Assembly: GCF_027942865.1 (NCBI RefSeq)
Contig: NC_134509.1
Span: 12,116,017-12,180,016, forward strand
Source of the DNA: Odontesthes bonariensis
Taxonomy: Eukaryota > Chordata > Actinopteri > Atheriniformes > Atherinopsidae
Length of the DNA stretch: 64,000 nucleotides
Reading direction: 5' to 3'
Shown here: positions 1-20,190 of the stretch, one piece after another
How positions within the stretch are numbered: position 1 is the stretch's first letter
Layout: each line of letters begins with the position of its first letter
Notes under the pieces: generated by a model
What the model was told of the DNA's origin: nothing
The model's database searches: none
What the model saw: the letters and a program-made list of their open reading frames with translations, nothing else
Position numbers and translations under genes: made by a program

Positions 1-7643
<7,643 letters not shown>

Positions 7644-8030
7644 ACAATAGATCCTGGAAGACGTGTCCTGGAAAACAACTGCATACCCTAGTTTTAGATC
7701 TTTCTGTATCATTGTATCTTAAATGTTTAAAAATTGTTTTTTGGATTTTTTTTTTGTTTGTTTTGTTTTTGTTTTGTTTTTTTTACATGTATTTTGTTTG
7801 CCTCCCCCACCCCCCCTTTGCCTCCATCAATGTCAATTCTGTAAGTAGGTGTAATGTCAGATGAAATATCAGCAGCAGTTGTTAGTCTTGGCTATATTGA
7901 TTTTTCAAAAGGAATCTCAGAAACATGTCATTTCGATGTGGTTGAATTTCCTTTAGGAAACTATTGAGCCTAAACAAAAGATTTGTGCTTGCTTTGTTTC
8001 TTTAATAAAGGAGCTTTGACTTATGTTCTG
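7644..8030 (+). terminator. dhx15: DHX15 3' UTR and poly(A) signal
   Basis: The stretch after the DHX15 stop is non-coding and T-rich. An AATAAA hexamer lies at 8004-8009, followed by a GT-rich stretch. The transcript probably ends near 8025. The gene on the opposite strand ends about 300 bases further on, so the two genes are convergent. Confidence 0.7.
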
Positions 8031-8335
8031 CGTATACATTGATTAGTGAAGCCTGTCATTGCAATAGAAGTGTAAATGTAGTGGATTTCTTTTTTTTTTT
8101 TCTCCTACAAGCATGGAACTTGGTTTGTGATAAATGAATCGATACCTCCTCTCGTTATTGGGGGGAAAAAAAAGGTTTTCTGTTTGCTAAACATCTTTTT
8201 AATACAATTTTTTTATTTTTTTTTCTCCAGTTCTTTGTAGTTAGACATCCCTATCTTGTATCACCTGTATTACCTTTGAGCTCAGCTTATAACATCCACT
8301 GCTCACACAAGGTGTTGCTTAAGGGCTCCGACAAT

Positions 8336-8341
8336 TTTATT
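8336..8341 (-). terminator. Poly(A) signal of SLC22A7-like copy 1
   Basis: TTTATT on the plus strand reads AATAAA on the minus strand, 24 bases past the proposed stop of exon 10. It supports the choice of 8416-8365 as the terminal exon. Confidence 0.55.
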
Positions 8342-8364
8342 TAAAATACATATTTTATCACAGA

Positions 8365-11300
8365 TCAGTTATACATTCTGTACTCAGTTCTTTGTTTGAC
8401 GTCGGTTCCTAGGTTACTGTGGGAGATTGGATCTCCAAGGGAGAAGAGGTGAAAGTCTGGAGTTGAGACAAATAAAATCTAAATAAGGGTAGTGGGGAGT
8501 GTGATATGAATGCCTCAAGTTATATACTTTGGCCTACTTCAGTTACCTTAAGAGTATTACTGGTAGCAAACAAAAGAAAAATGAGCTTCACAACAGACTT
8601 CATAAACCTTCCGCTTTGCTCTTAGAACTAAAAATAGCCAAACTAACTTTGTGCTCACGCCAGTGACCTCTATCGCTACCACATCTGTTCAATGTCCTCT
8701 ATGGTCTCTGGCAGGCACCTGTTGCGTGTCTCTGACAGCGTCCTCGCCACCAGTCCTCCCAGCACTGCCACAGAGCAAAAGACCACCTGCGGCAGTTCCT
8801 TCCAGACCTCATCCAGTAAGAGGATCAAAGGAGTCCCGGCTACACCCAACCGACCCATGAAGGAGTTGTATCCCATTCCGTTCTGCCTAAAAGACACATT
8901 AGTGCAAAACTTATAACCACAGAGGAGACTAACCGTTGTGTCTTACACCTGTTAAGAGCCATCATTTTATTCTCGTATTGCATTTATTTTATTGTTATGT
9001 ACATGTATCAAGAATCCTAAATGAAGGGTGGATGTTGGCATGTGTCATTACCTTATTACAGTAGGATACAGTTCAGAGCAGTAGAGAACAACTGTTGCAA
9101 AGGAGGCTGCAGAAAAGCCTTTTCCAACTACTGCAACAACTGTTCTGGGAACAGACATATCTGCCAAGAAAACCACGAGGTGATGAGCATTACTTTTTGT
9201 TACTGATTTTAATACAACAAATGTTATCTCAAGGCACATTTTAATGAATAATACTACAATGAGTTGCTTTTCTGTGTAGAACGACTGGACTTTCTTACCT
9301 AAAGTGACAGATTTAAGTCTTCATGATACGAGAGTCCTACCTTTTGGTATCATAATGTTGATTCCCAGACAGATGCCAGCCATCAGCAGAGCTCCCACCT
9401 CAGTGGACCGCCTGCCTATCTTGTCCAGTAAATAGTAAACTGACACTTTGGCTGGGAGCTCAATTAAACCATAGGTGAACTGAGTGAGATAGATATTTAA
9501 CCCAAAGCCTGTGATGTTGAAGCTGATGCCGTAAAATGCAGTAGCCACGCAAAACCTAGGCACAGAAAATATGTTGAGACGTAACTTTATCATTTAAATC
9601 AATTCAAATGTTAATTGCAAGACATATGGAAATTTCCTAAATGTACTCATTTAGAAGTGTGGCTTCTGGGCTACAGACCATAATAGACCAGTACGCAGGG
9701 CCAGTTTCCTCATCTTTGGTGTTCGTATCAAGTCAACGTAAGAATAGGTTCGGTTTTTCTTGTCCGTTACGACAATTGTGGATAATGTCTGAAAGAATCC
9801 AAAGCAGCGTAATCCTTTAAACCACGATTTAAAAAAGTTGAACTAATTGGAACATGTCGTGAATAAATGTTCCGTTCAGCTGATTTAAACATCTGAAATA
9901 TACCAACCTCTTTGTTAAGTGTGTGAATCGAATCTTCCCTTTGATTCATCTTGGCACATTCCTTCAGATATATCTGAGCCTGCTCCAGCTTTCCATTGGC
10001 AATTAGCCACCGAGCCGACTCAGGCATCCACCTGATGATGAAGGTAGATGTGTTTTTTTCTTTACTCCACAGATGCATCTATTTTTTATCTTGTTTTTTT
10101 TTTGTCATGGATGGGAGCCAAATTTCCATTATGAAAAATTTCTCAGTGGTAGCACTCAGTGAGAAAATGTTTGACACATTATTTTTCTAATACGGTGTCT
10201 AATCAAATGCCCACCCCTTGTTATTACCTTCCATGTAGTTAACGTTAGAATGTGCCTACTTTTATTGTAGTGGCCACAGATATTGGCAAACATAAGATAT
10301 AGTCCTGTGTTAAGTTTTATGTCAAATTTTATTTAAAAAAAAAAACAACTGCAAACTAAGGAATACTTAATAATAATCAATACTGCCAAAAATCGATTTA
10401 CAAGCAGAGGTGTGACCAGAATGGCATGTGTGGGTGGGCAGTTAGCTCATCTGAGGGGGCAGAAAACAATACCTGAAAAAATTGGTGGAAAACCACTACT
10501 ACAACTTCAAGCATAATAATATTCAAACGAACCAACTGGAAAGCAGTTTTGACGATAGTTCTGCCCCTTAACCCCTTCGCCATGTTGCAAATATGTCCTA
10601 TTTTGGAGAGGTTTTTAGACCAGGACTTTAGGATGCAACAGCTTTTGTTTAACATGCTCCACATTCTCCATTGAGGGTTTAAATTCAAGTAGATACTTGG
10701 GGCAAGACATCCAGCCAACTCCAGCTTTTTATTACCTTCATTAAGTCTACATTTCAGATCATTATTACAACAAAAACATCCGAAAATGTTTTTTTTTTTC
10801 AGCAGCAAGGGGTTAAGGGTACGGTGGTGGGGAAACACGATAACAAAAAAAAAAATAAAGCTATAAACTTTGCAGATATATGCTTTTTTAAAATCACCAC
10901 CTGCATTTATTCTATCAATACAAGACACAAACAGAGATAATAAATCGTGGCCTTTTTTCTGGACAGTTTTCTTTGGATGGACAGGGCATTTCTCAGGGGG
11001 GCAGCTGCCCCTGTTTACAAGCCATTATCAGCCAATATTTCCTCAATGTCACTGTGCATTCCTAACACACAACACAACATCGGTGGGGGTTGCACTGCAC
11101 AGTTTCTGTTGGAACTGTGCAGTGAAACCCCCACCCATTTGGATTTGATCATCTGAACTTTTGAGACATACCTCCAGGAGATGATGGCCAAGATTAAAGG
11201 TGATGTAACACTAACAGTCAGCCACCGCCAGTCAGTCACGAAATAGGCAATGGCTGGAAATGCTACGTTCCCAAATGTCCAGGATAAGCTATCGATGACT

Positions 11301-12325
11301 CCCACCACTTTTCTATGCTCGATGTCCACCCATTCCACACCTGCCAAGAAGCAGCAAGGTAGAGAAAAAGCAGAAAAAGCCTTCTGCACATTAGGTGCTG
11401 TCCCCACAGGTGAGCACAGCATGATATGAAATAGTATGTTAGATAAAGAACAGAAATAAATTACTAAGGACTGCTGAGACGATGACAATGCCAGTGATGC
11501 AAAACCCAGTGAAGAACCTCAGCACTGCAAACATCAAGTAAGTCGTGGAAAAAGCACTCGCAACACCAAAGAGCAACGCAGACACATATGACACCAGCAG
11601 CATAATCCTTCGGCCAAACCTGCAAAAAGTCACAGTCGCCAAATTTGACAGCATTGAAATATTATAAAAAAAACAAAAAACGATGAATTGCAATTTCAAT
11701 TTAAAGGCCTATGAGTTGAGCTTTGATAGGCCTACCTGTCACTTAGACTTCCGAAGGACATGGCTCCAAACATGACTCCAACAAAGAAAATGGTAGCTGT
11801 TGCTTTGTTTTTCCCTCGTCTGTCACACACAAGGTCCCACTTGTATAATAATGAAACAAAAACAAAACAAAAAAACAAGTTCACACTTAGATGAGAAAGA
11901 TGGCTCACTTTTCCTAACAATGCGTTCATCAGCAGCAGAATCACCTGTGAGGTTAGAGTAGACTTGAAGGTTGCGTTATCGTATATCCATCCATTCTGGC
12001 ACAGCACAGTGGGTATGTCAGTAACATTGGAGGAATTCAACAGCAGATGATACTGAGGCTCCGTAAACATTTGGCATGAGCTGGGAGTCCCATCTTGCTG
12101 GAGCGGAATGCTAACAACAAGCCTCTGTGCCTGGGATAGATTATTGAAAATACCTCCGTCCTCCAGAGAGCTGATGTCACAGTGGTGAGCAGGAACAGCC
12201 GCGATGAAATTGTTCAGCATGAAATGGCACGGCAACGTGAAGCGTCCAAGGAAGTTGATTGCAATGATCATTATCTGAAATCTTCCAAACCCATTAATGT
12301 CAGCAAGAACATTCTCGAACCTCAT
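8365..12325 (-). CDS. slc22a7: SLC22A7-like organic anion transporter, tandem copy 1
   Basis: This is a predicted 12-helix major-facilitator carrier of organic anions at the plasma membrane. Exons, in transcription order, are 12325-11945 (381 bp), 11839-11736 (104), 11619-11465 (155), 11340-11172 (169), 10031-9908 (124), 9788-9679 (110), 9555-9341 (215), 9160-9052 (109), 8886-8680 (207) and a proposed 8416-8365 (52). They give about 541 residues; human SLC22A7 has 548. The N-terminus reads MRFENVLADINGFGRFQ. A first extracellular loop with NLS, NSS, NVT and NAT glycosylation sites follows, then WDLVCD, the FGRR loop, PESARW, CSELYPTVIR and LPETIEDIE. Exon 10 is supported by a good pyrimidine tract, CACAG, the right phase and a nearby AATAAA, but not by similarity. 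If the last intron were retained, translation would stop at once (TAG at 8676). The exact paralogue suffix (for example slc22a7b.1) cannot be set from the sequence. Confidence 0.88.
11082..11135. repeat. Short inverted repeat (hairpin) in intron 4 of copy 1
   Basis: An arm starting GGTGGGGGTTGCACTGCACA is followed after a spacer of about 7 bp by AACTGTGCAGTG and the complementary C-rich end. The stem is about 22 bp with one or two mismatches. It could be the end of a small DNA transposon. No target duplication was established. Confidence 0.6.
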
Positions 12326-12720
12326 GGTGCCCTTCTGCTCCGAGCGATACGTCTTCTCTTGAGATTAACACAAAAAGAGAAATTCACCTCGCATGTGTCT
12401 ATCTACAAGAGAAGCAGAGCACAGTTTTGGAACTTTGCCCAGACAAGCCAACCTTTGGCATTTGACTGTTCCTCAGGGTGCAGGATTAGAGATGGAATGG
12501 GTTAATATTTTACCTCGCGTAACCAGTAAAATAACTTTAGAATAACTTTGGTAATACTTAAATCAGGATCTTCAGTGACAGTTACAGATTTATCAGTCAA
12601 AGCTGGAGTTCTTCTATTCTCTTTTTTTTTTTCAGCTCTGATTGTGTCGTTAGTGTATTGTTTCTGAATCTTTTTAAAAAAATATATCAATTCTATAAAG
12701 ATTGCAAAAAATAAACGCTA

Positions 12721-12750
12721 TTGTCATCGCTGTTTAAACAGCGATGACAA
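12721..12750. repeat. 30-bp perfect palindrome about 400 bp upstream of copy 1
   Basis: The arm TTGTCATCGCTGTTT is followed directly by its exact reverse complement, with no spacer. A TTTAAA lies at the centre of symmetry. It could be a dimeric protein-binding site or a tiny cruciform. Function is unknown. Confidence 0.75.
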
Positions 12751-13922
12751 CAGACAAAAAAAAAAACGGATGAACAGGCATTCCACACTGCAGGCAGCAT
12801 AGGCATGTACTGAATCTCAATGAGTGCGTTTACATAAGAATAGAAAAGACAAATTCTTGCGTTAGTCTCACCAAAAACCAGGCTTTTATAATGCATGCAA
12901 GCACCAAACTGACTAAATCTGTACGAAATCGAGCCTCTTAAAATGCGGTTGTGGCTCCAATCACTGTATGTTACAATAAAGCTGCTCTCATTACCATATC
13001 GTCATGTTTATTTGGTGAGACGGCTAAACTTCTGTTTGATTTTTATTAAAGGAATGTGTTTTACAATGCAGTAACCTAAAGATGTTTGTGAGGAGATATT
13101 TGACTAATGTGTAGGATGAAGTCCCACAAAGAAGTTAGGGTCAGACATACTTCTGTCATGAATTCAATTCCAAAAATGGCCGGGTCAAACTCTAATTGTA
13201 GCTCGCCTTAACTCGCCTTAATGAGCTTTTCATATCTAGTGGATTGCTTCTGTCAGAAACAGTGAATTTTATTGTAGTAAGTCAGTAATCGAGGCCAGGA
13301 AACACGTATAAACTAATGCTATAACAGGACCCAAGAGCAAGCTTTGTCAGAATAAATGCTGCACAAGACCAACAGCTGCTTAAAGATGGGGGACAGGTAA
13401 CCCTCTTTTGATCTAGTTAGATAAAAGTTACACCACACATTTATGGGTTTGCAGCCAGAGTTTGGTTGAAAGTAGAGAGATGCTTGAAATATTTTGAACT
13501 GAAAATTTTTTTACGAGTTATAAATTGTTTTACTGTACATCTGTGGTATTTTGAGCAAAGCATATCAAGACCTCAGGAAACGGTGTGAACTTATTGATAC
13601 AAAAAAAGGCTAAATACGTCTCCTTTTTAAATTGGTTTCTTCAAACCAGGGAGAATGGTCATTGTGAGAAACTGACTTGATTTTGACGAGTACTCAATTT
13701 GAATGTGTCAGAGCATCTTGAAAACAGCAGCTCATGTGGGGTCTCTCTATGCATTGTTTAATATCTACCAAAAGTGGTCAAAGGTTTGCACAACTGGTGA
13801 CTCCCTTGCTGGGTGATGAGTGGCTAATTGATGGCTGTCAGGAGCAAAAGATGAGCTGTGTGAGGATTTGATCTTACAGAAAGAGCTACTGTAGCAAACA
13901 TGCTCAAAATCCTTCTGCAGGG

Positions 13923-14368
13923 TGTGATGGGAAAATTCTTAGTTGTAGTCTTTTAGTAGTAAGTACTAGTGGTATTAGTTGTCTCATTTTATCCAAAGTC
14001 TATTGCTCTCCCCCTGACCTATTCAACCTGTGACCCATTCTGTATGGTCAGTGAGGGAAAACAGATGTTCACTCTATCGGGGGAAACGTTTATGGTTGAC
14101 ACCTTTTGGGGAGGTTAGTTCAGGGGGTCGTAAAGAGGCTACCTCACAAACTGTGTTATTTCAGGTGGGGGCTATCTTTAAAGAAACACAGAGCCCCCCT
14201 TGCTCTGTGCTCTGTTGTACATCTGAAATAACACAGTTTGTGACCATACAGAAGGGGTCACAGGTTGAATAGGTCAGGGGGAGAGCAATAGACTTTGGAT
14301 AAAATGAGACAACTAATACCACTAGTACTTACTACTAAAAGACTACAACTAAGAATTTTCCCATCACA
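13923..14368. mobile_element. Foldback element with TGTGATGGG ends and 4-bp target duplication
   Basis: The left end TGTGATGGGAAAATTCTTAG is repeated in inverted form at the right end. The outer arms match for well over 120 bp, and an inner pair (CACAAACTGTGTTATTTCAG and its complement) extends the fold. AGGG flanks both ends (13919-13922 and 14369-14372), fitting a 4-bp target duplication. The spacer codes for nothing recognisable. The superfamily is not assigned. Confidence 0.72.
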
Positions 14369-15452
14369 AGGGTATGATGCGAAGATGCAAAGACACACTG
14401 TGCTGTTTGAAGTATCATGGAGCAGGGAAAAAGTGACCTAGTTTCATGAATCACATTCTCTTGGCATTGTGAAACAGTACAAGCATTGTGATGGACTGAG
14501 CAGCAGTCTTCTGGCTAAGGTCCTGCAATTCATGCGGATGCTACTTATACATGTGTCAACATTTCATTGTTGCCAACCACATAGCAGTGACTTTTTTCAG
14601 TTAGATAGCATGGTTTAAGGAGCATGACAACAGGTTCAAGGTGTTGACTCGACCTAAAAAATTCACAGTATTACAATACCAGGCAGGGTATTTTAATGTC
14701 GTGATTGCTGGCATCAGAATTTGAGAGCATTATTTTGCTCATTTTTTCTCAAGAAGAGACTTCAGCAATCAGAAGCAAATGCAGTAAATGTTTATTAAAT
14801 CACAAATGAGATCAAGAACACTTACATCACGGTCTTGCTCCAAAGTATATTTTACTCAGCAATTATTGACAATCTATTTGTTCAACTTTATCTTGTCACA
14901 CAACTAGCACCATCTTTTTTTTCTTTAATATAAATGTAGGTGTCTGTAAACATTTGACAGAAGCTGTAGTCTTGAAATTTGGTCTTTAAATTTAATGTCA
15001 GGTCTTTAATAGATGGCAGTTTGGTGGGAAGAGGTGGAAATGTTTCACGACAAAGATTTGAGGTGGTCAATATAAAATACATAATAATGAAGCTGATGAA
15101 TTTTGTAATTATTAACTGATAATATCAGAGACAAAAGAGTTCAAAGAAAATTCTACCATTTCTGAAACAGGAATTAATTGCAGTGTCTAAATGAATGAGC
15201 TTGAAAAAGGGATTGAATAAACTTAATGTTTATTCCCAGTTCTTTTATTGTAGTGATTCCTGATGTATTCAGAAGCATGGCATTAGTAGCTGCTTTTATA
15301 TCCCAATTCTCCCCTGGTTCCTGCAAGTCACCGGACCTCCACTTGGATTTGGTGTTCTCTCAGAGTTATTTGAAAGCAGTGTTTGTCTCCTATTTCTAAG
15401 AAATAAAGACCTCAGACAACTGTTGGACAGTGGTTCACTGTTGGTACAAGCA

Positions 15453-15458
15453 TTTATT
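15453..15458 (-). terminator. Candidate poly(A) signal of SLC22A7-like copy 2
   Basis: AATAAA on the minus strand lies about 220 bp beyond the proposed stop codon. It is the clearest hexamer downstream of exon 10. Confidence 0.45.
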
Positions 15459-15674
15459 GGGATTTAGATAATGCTTTTGTTACAAAACAGGAAATAGGTT
15501 TTCACCTCATTTAGAGTTAAATAAGCAGACTCCCATCCACATTCAGGGCCAGATATTTCTCCTTTTTAATTGTTTCTTTACTATATTCTTTTTCAGGTAC
15601 CACCCCTGTGAATGAAGAGTCAATGCAGCCACTCTGGAACTGTCTGAAACTGTTGCTTTCAATGGGGAAAACCT

Positions 15675-18600
15675 TTATGGCGTCGATTTCACATCGGAAG
15701 TTGGGACAGATCGTCTTCTGCAGAAACAATAAAAATACATTTGCACTTTCTGATGTATAGCTCTTACTTAAAATGTTTGGAGATAGTTAAAAAATAAATC
15801 CCGGCACTATACTTTGTCTGTTCCACATCCTCGATAGTCTCTGGCAGACGGACGTTTTTTGTCTCAGGAAGAAAAGAAGCCGACAGCGTTGCAGTGACAG
15901 CCACCAGGGAGAAAAGAGTGCTTGGCAGGAGGACCCAGACATCTTCAAGTATCATCATCAGGGGGGATAAAGACACGCCTATTCGGGCCATAAAGGAGCT
16001 GTAACCTAGTCCACTTTGTCTGTGTAACCAAAACAAAATCGGAAAAAAGTCTCGTCTTCTGTGGGTAAACAGAAAGAGTTTGAAATGTGTTAAATATGGG
16101 CACCATATTTGTTTTTTGGACCTCATGACTGTCGGGTAAAGCTCTGTTGTGTACAGGAATACAGTTGTAAAAGCTGCCTCTGCAAACATCTTGCCCAAAG
16201 CTCCCAGAGCGGTCTGTGCTGTCCACAAATCTGAAAAGATAAAGTTTTAATGGTTGTTTCAGCCTTGAAAATGTACAACTTTATGACTGGAAAAAAGTTT
16301 ATTCTAACTTTCCTGCTGACTGGAGAAACAAACAGTGGAAATCTTTTATTTTCAAGTTTTAATCGTTTCTTTGAGTCTGTCGCGTCATTTTTGCAGTAGC
16401 TGGAAGCTTACTCTTAGAAAGACACACCAACTTGAAATGTTTGTTTACCTTTAGGGATGAACATGTTGCAGAATATACACAGTCCTGTCAGAAAGAGCGT
16501 TCCAACCTGAGTCCACCTTCGGCCTATTTTGTTTAAAAAGAAAACGATGAAGGCTTTCGCTGGAACTTCTGTCACCCCGTAGATGAACTGTGTGAGATAA
16601 ATGTTCACTCCAAACCCAGTGACATTCAAGCTGATTCCATAGTAAGTACAGGCCACTCCGAACCTAAGCATAGGATGAGAGAAAATTATCTATAAGTGTT
16701 TAAAATATGCTGGTATCTGATTGGTTAGTTTATATCTGAAACGTTTAAACATTTGACCAGTGTGCAAGGCAGCTGTCTGAAACCATAGCAACAGTACCTG
16801 CCATGTGCTACAATAAGAAATGAGAAAACCTGTGTCCAAATTATCATCCATTCTCTTCAAAATCTGGTTGATCTCTGATTGAGCAATCCTTTATTAAATG
16901 ATTGATTTAAAGAATTGTATACTTTGTAATGATTAAAATGCTTAAGTCTCAAATTTATTTCAAAACCAAAACAATATTTATACCAAACAATTCCTGTAAG
17001 AAGAGTGAGCTGCCTCATTTTTGGGGTCCTCACAAGGTCCACATAGGAACATTTTTTATTTTCATTCTCGACAAGTATTACTTTGGACAGAACCTGGAGA
17101 AAGAGAGAGAAAAAGAAGACAACTGTGATCAGAGAAATTAGTTTTGATACTGTACATTTTAGAGGTGTTTGTAAAATGTTAAACCTCTGGCTTCAGGTCA
17201 GCCATGAACTCCTCTCTGCGGTTGACTTTGGCACAATTACTCAGGTAAAAGTGAGCACTGTTAACTTTTCCATTACTTATCAACCATCTGGCAGACTCAG
17301 GGAGCAAACTGTGACAAAAGGTGAGTTAAAAAAAGGATTCAAAAACTTGCCTCATAATAACCAGAAATCTCACAGTAGATGAGTGCAAAGAGGAATTCTT
17401 GTTGCATTTGAATAGTAATTTATCTCTCCTTACCGCCAACAGAGCATAGCTGCAAACAGCGGAGAGGTCACAGCGGCAGTCAGGTGCCTCCAGTCATTCA
17501 CAATATAAGCCACACCAGGTAGTATGATAGTAGAGACACTCCAGTCCAAGCTCATCAAAACACCCACATATGTGCGATGCTTTATGTCCACCCATTCCAC
17601 ACCTATGACCAGCAGTATCTTTATTAATAAGGTTGAAATGTAGTGGAGGTTTAAAAAAAAGGGTTAGTGTTAATAAACTTGTTGTTCGGCCCTGTCATCC
17701 ACAGGTTAGGTCATGTGGGTGGATGAGTTGAAATTGTCAGTTTTATAGTTTATATAGTCTAGTTAGCCCTAATAAATAAAGAAATAGCATGTGGGTTGAT
17801 TGGCTATCAAAGGCAATATCCAATATTCAACACTGAATGTTTACTCTCATCATGAGTGTCTGTTTAAATGTCAAAATTGGGTAGGGTTAAATGCCAGTTT
17901 CTTTGGACTGGACTTGTTCATTCAATGAAAAGGTCTTACTGGTATGTGATAGTTATATTCTGGGCTCCTTATTTTCAGTCAAAAAGGGTTATGGACACAA
18001 TGGAAACCTTTCAGGCTGAGTACATGGTTTCTGCATATGCAAACACACTGGGCACTATGCAGGCATGAAGACCAATTCACCCAAATTGCTGTGGATGTAC
18101 AGGGCTCAGATCGATACTTTTTTTTATTTAATGTTTTTTATGACAATGGTGTTACATCCCACAACTGTAGAGGGGGAGCCAAAGAGCCAAATTTTTTCGA
18201 GTGATGTGAGTGGAAACGAAGGTATGAGGAAGCTGGAGGGTTTTTGTGGAGTGACAGATGAGTGCTGCACTTTTTGACAGTTGCTGTTCATTTTTGTCCA
18301 TCAGAAACAGAGTTTCTACGATTCTAAGGAGCTTGGAAGTTGGTAGGATTAAATGTTCTACATAGATTCCCATAATGTTCTCCAAGCTGCAGCCCCTTAG
18401 AGAGTTACTATTACGAAATAAAATTGTTAATTACTGTATCAAAATGTACACCCGATCAAGCGTATGTCAGCTCCCAAATGGCAGCATGTGAAAACCTACT
18501 GCCCGTATAGTTGTAAGCTGTAACACAGCATGCTATGGGATTCCTCTTATTGCTAACACGCTGCTCAGTGATAAGAGCTTGTTCATATCGTTTGATGGGT

Positions 18601-20109
18601 GAATTTTTCCTCAGCGGGATCATCTGAAAAAGCAACCTACATTCCCAGAAAATAACTTCTGGTCAGATAAAATGGCTGAAATAGCCCAGCCCTTTTCTCT
18701 GTTTCTATATTACAGATTTGCATTGCATTTCTTTGTTTGTAAGGGTGCTTTCTAACAAGAATATATATTGTATAAAATATTATCTCAGTATGATGGCCTT
18801 TCTAAAGTAGAGTCATACTTTACATATTGGCAGCTACAGCGGTGGAACATTTTGTAAATATATTTTTTCCTTTAGCAATGCAATAAATAGGGCTGGGCAA
18901 CGATTACAATTTTTAATTGAATTAATCACATGATTTCCCTGATTAATCACGATTAATCGCATTTGTACGCAAAATCAAAAAATTAATTCAAAAGTAGTGT
19001 ATAGCCTTTAGCATTTAGTTTATTTTAAATGTACTGTCATATGAAAGTGCCGTAACATTTGTTGTGCAAACACACTTTTAACATCAGCATTTTTATGTAG
19101 TTTTTATGTAGAAGCCTCGCTCCACTGTCTGTTTCCTTGAATGACTTGCTGGTATCAATTGTGTGTTTTGCCTTGAAGGGATATTTTAGAGTGGAACTAC
19201 TAGTGATAAGACAATTCAACTTGGCTGTAAATGCAGGAGTTTTTTTTTTAAATTTATTTTGAAATACGTGCTTTCATGTTGAAACAAGTAAAACAGGAAG
19301 TAGCGCCGGTTAGCTCCGTGACCTTCACACAGAGACCGAGGAGTACCTGTAACGGTGATATTACCTGCTAGTTTTTATTTTTTATTACTCCATGTTTCGT
19401 GGCGTTTGCTGTAACTGTGTGAATGTGATGCATTCAACAGACTTTTACAATAATAAAACCTGCATTAATGCGTGATAAAATATTTATCAGCGTTAAATAA
19501 TTAACAAGTTAACGCGATAATAACGAGTTAACTCGCCCAGCCCTAGTAATAAAATAGATGTGTGTGTGTTTCTTTTATCTGGGGTCTAGATATAGATATA
19601 GATATAAAATATCTATATATATCAAATATACAGTATATCAACTCAACATACTTACAATCATAAGTTTGATATTCACATCTATAGTTTTCAGAGAACTGCA
19701 CGAATAAACAAAAGACTATGAGAGACAACTCACAAAGGACGATGGAGACTATGCTTATTCCAGAAATTCCAAATCCAGTAAGAAACCTCATGGCAGCAAA
19801 CATGTAAAAATTATATGAGAAAGCACTTGCAAAACCAAAAAGGGTGGTCATTATGTAGGACACCAGAAGCGTTCTTTTGCGGCCAAACCTGTGAGACACA
19901 AATAATCATAGATAAATCTACTGAACAGAAAGAAAAGAAAAATCCTAAATTGTGAGAAATATATATATGAAAAAAACCTGTCAACATCTAATATGAAAAG
20001 AAGGCATATTGTTCACTGTGTGAGTTACACCTAATTTATGGTTAATGTCACCTAGAGACACTTTGCTGTGCATCTGAACTTTACATTTAGTTATAATAGA
20101 ATAATTGAC

Positions 20110-20190
<81 letters not shown>

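Larger units (their letters stand above)
12326..15674. other. Intergenic spacer between SLC22A7-like copies 1 and 2
   Basis: No coding exon could be supported. The spacer holds a 30-bp perfect palindrome (12721-12750), a foldback element (13923-14368) and the 3' UTR of copy 2. The promoter of copy 1 should lie just above 12325, but no convincing TATA box was identified. Confidence 0.5.

Noticed and set aside
10398-10928. Minus-strand open frame of about 176 codons in intron 4 of transporter copy 1
   Set aside because: Low-complexity, AT-rich, no recognisable motif, and it crosses homopolymer runs. No splice or homology support.
15517-15729. Minus-strand 70-codon frame overlapping the terminal exon of transporter copy 2
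   Set aside because: It is in a different frame from the phase required by exon 9. The supported frame gives RRSVPTSDVKSTP and stops at 15675.
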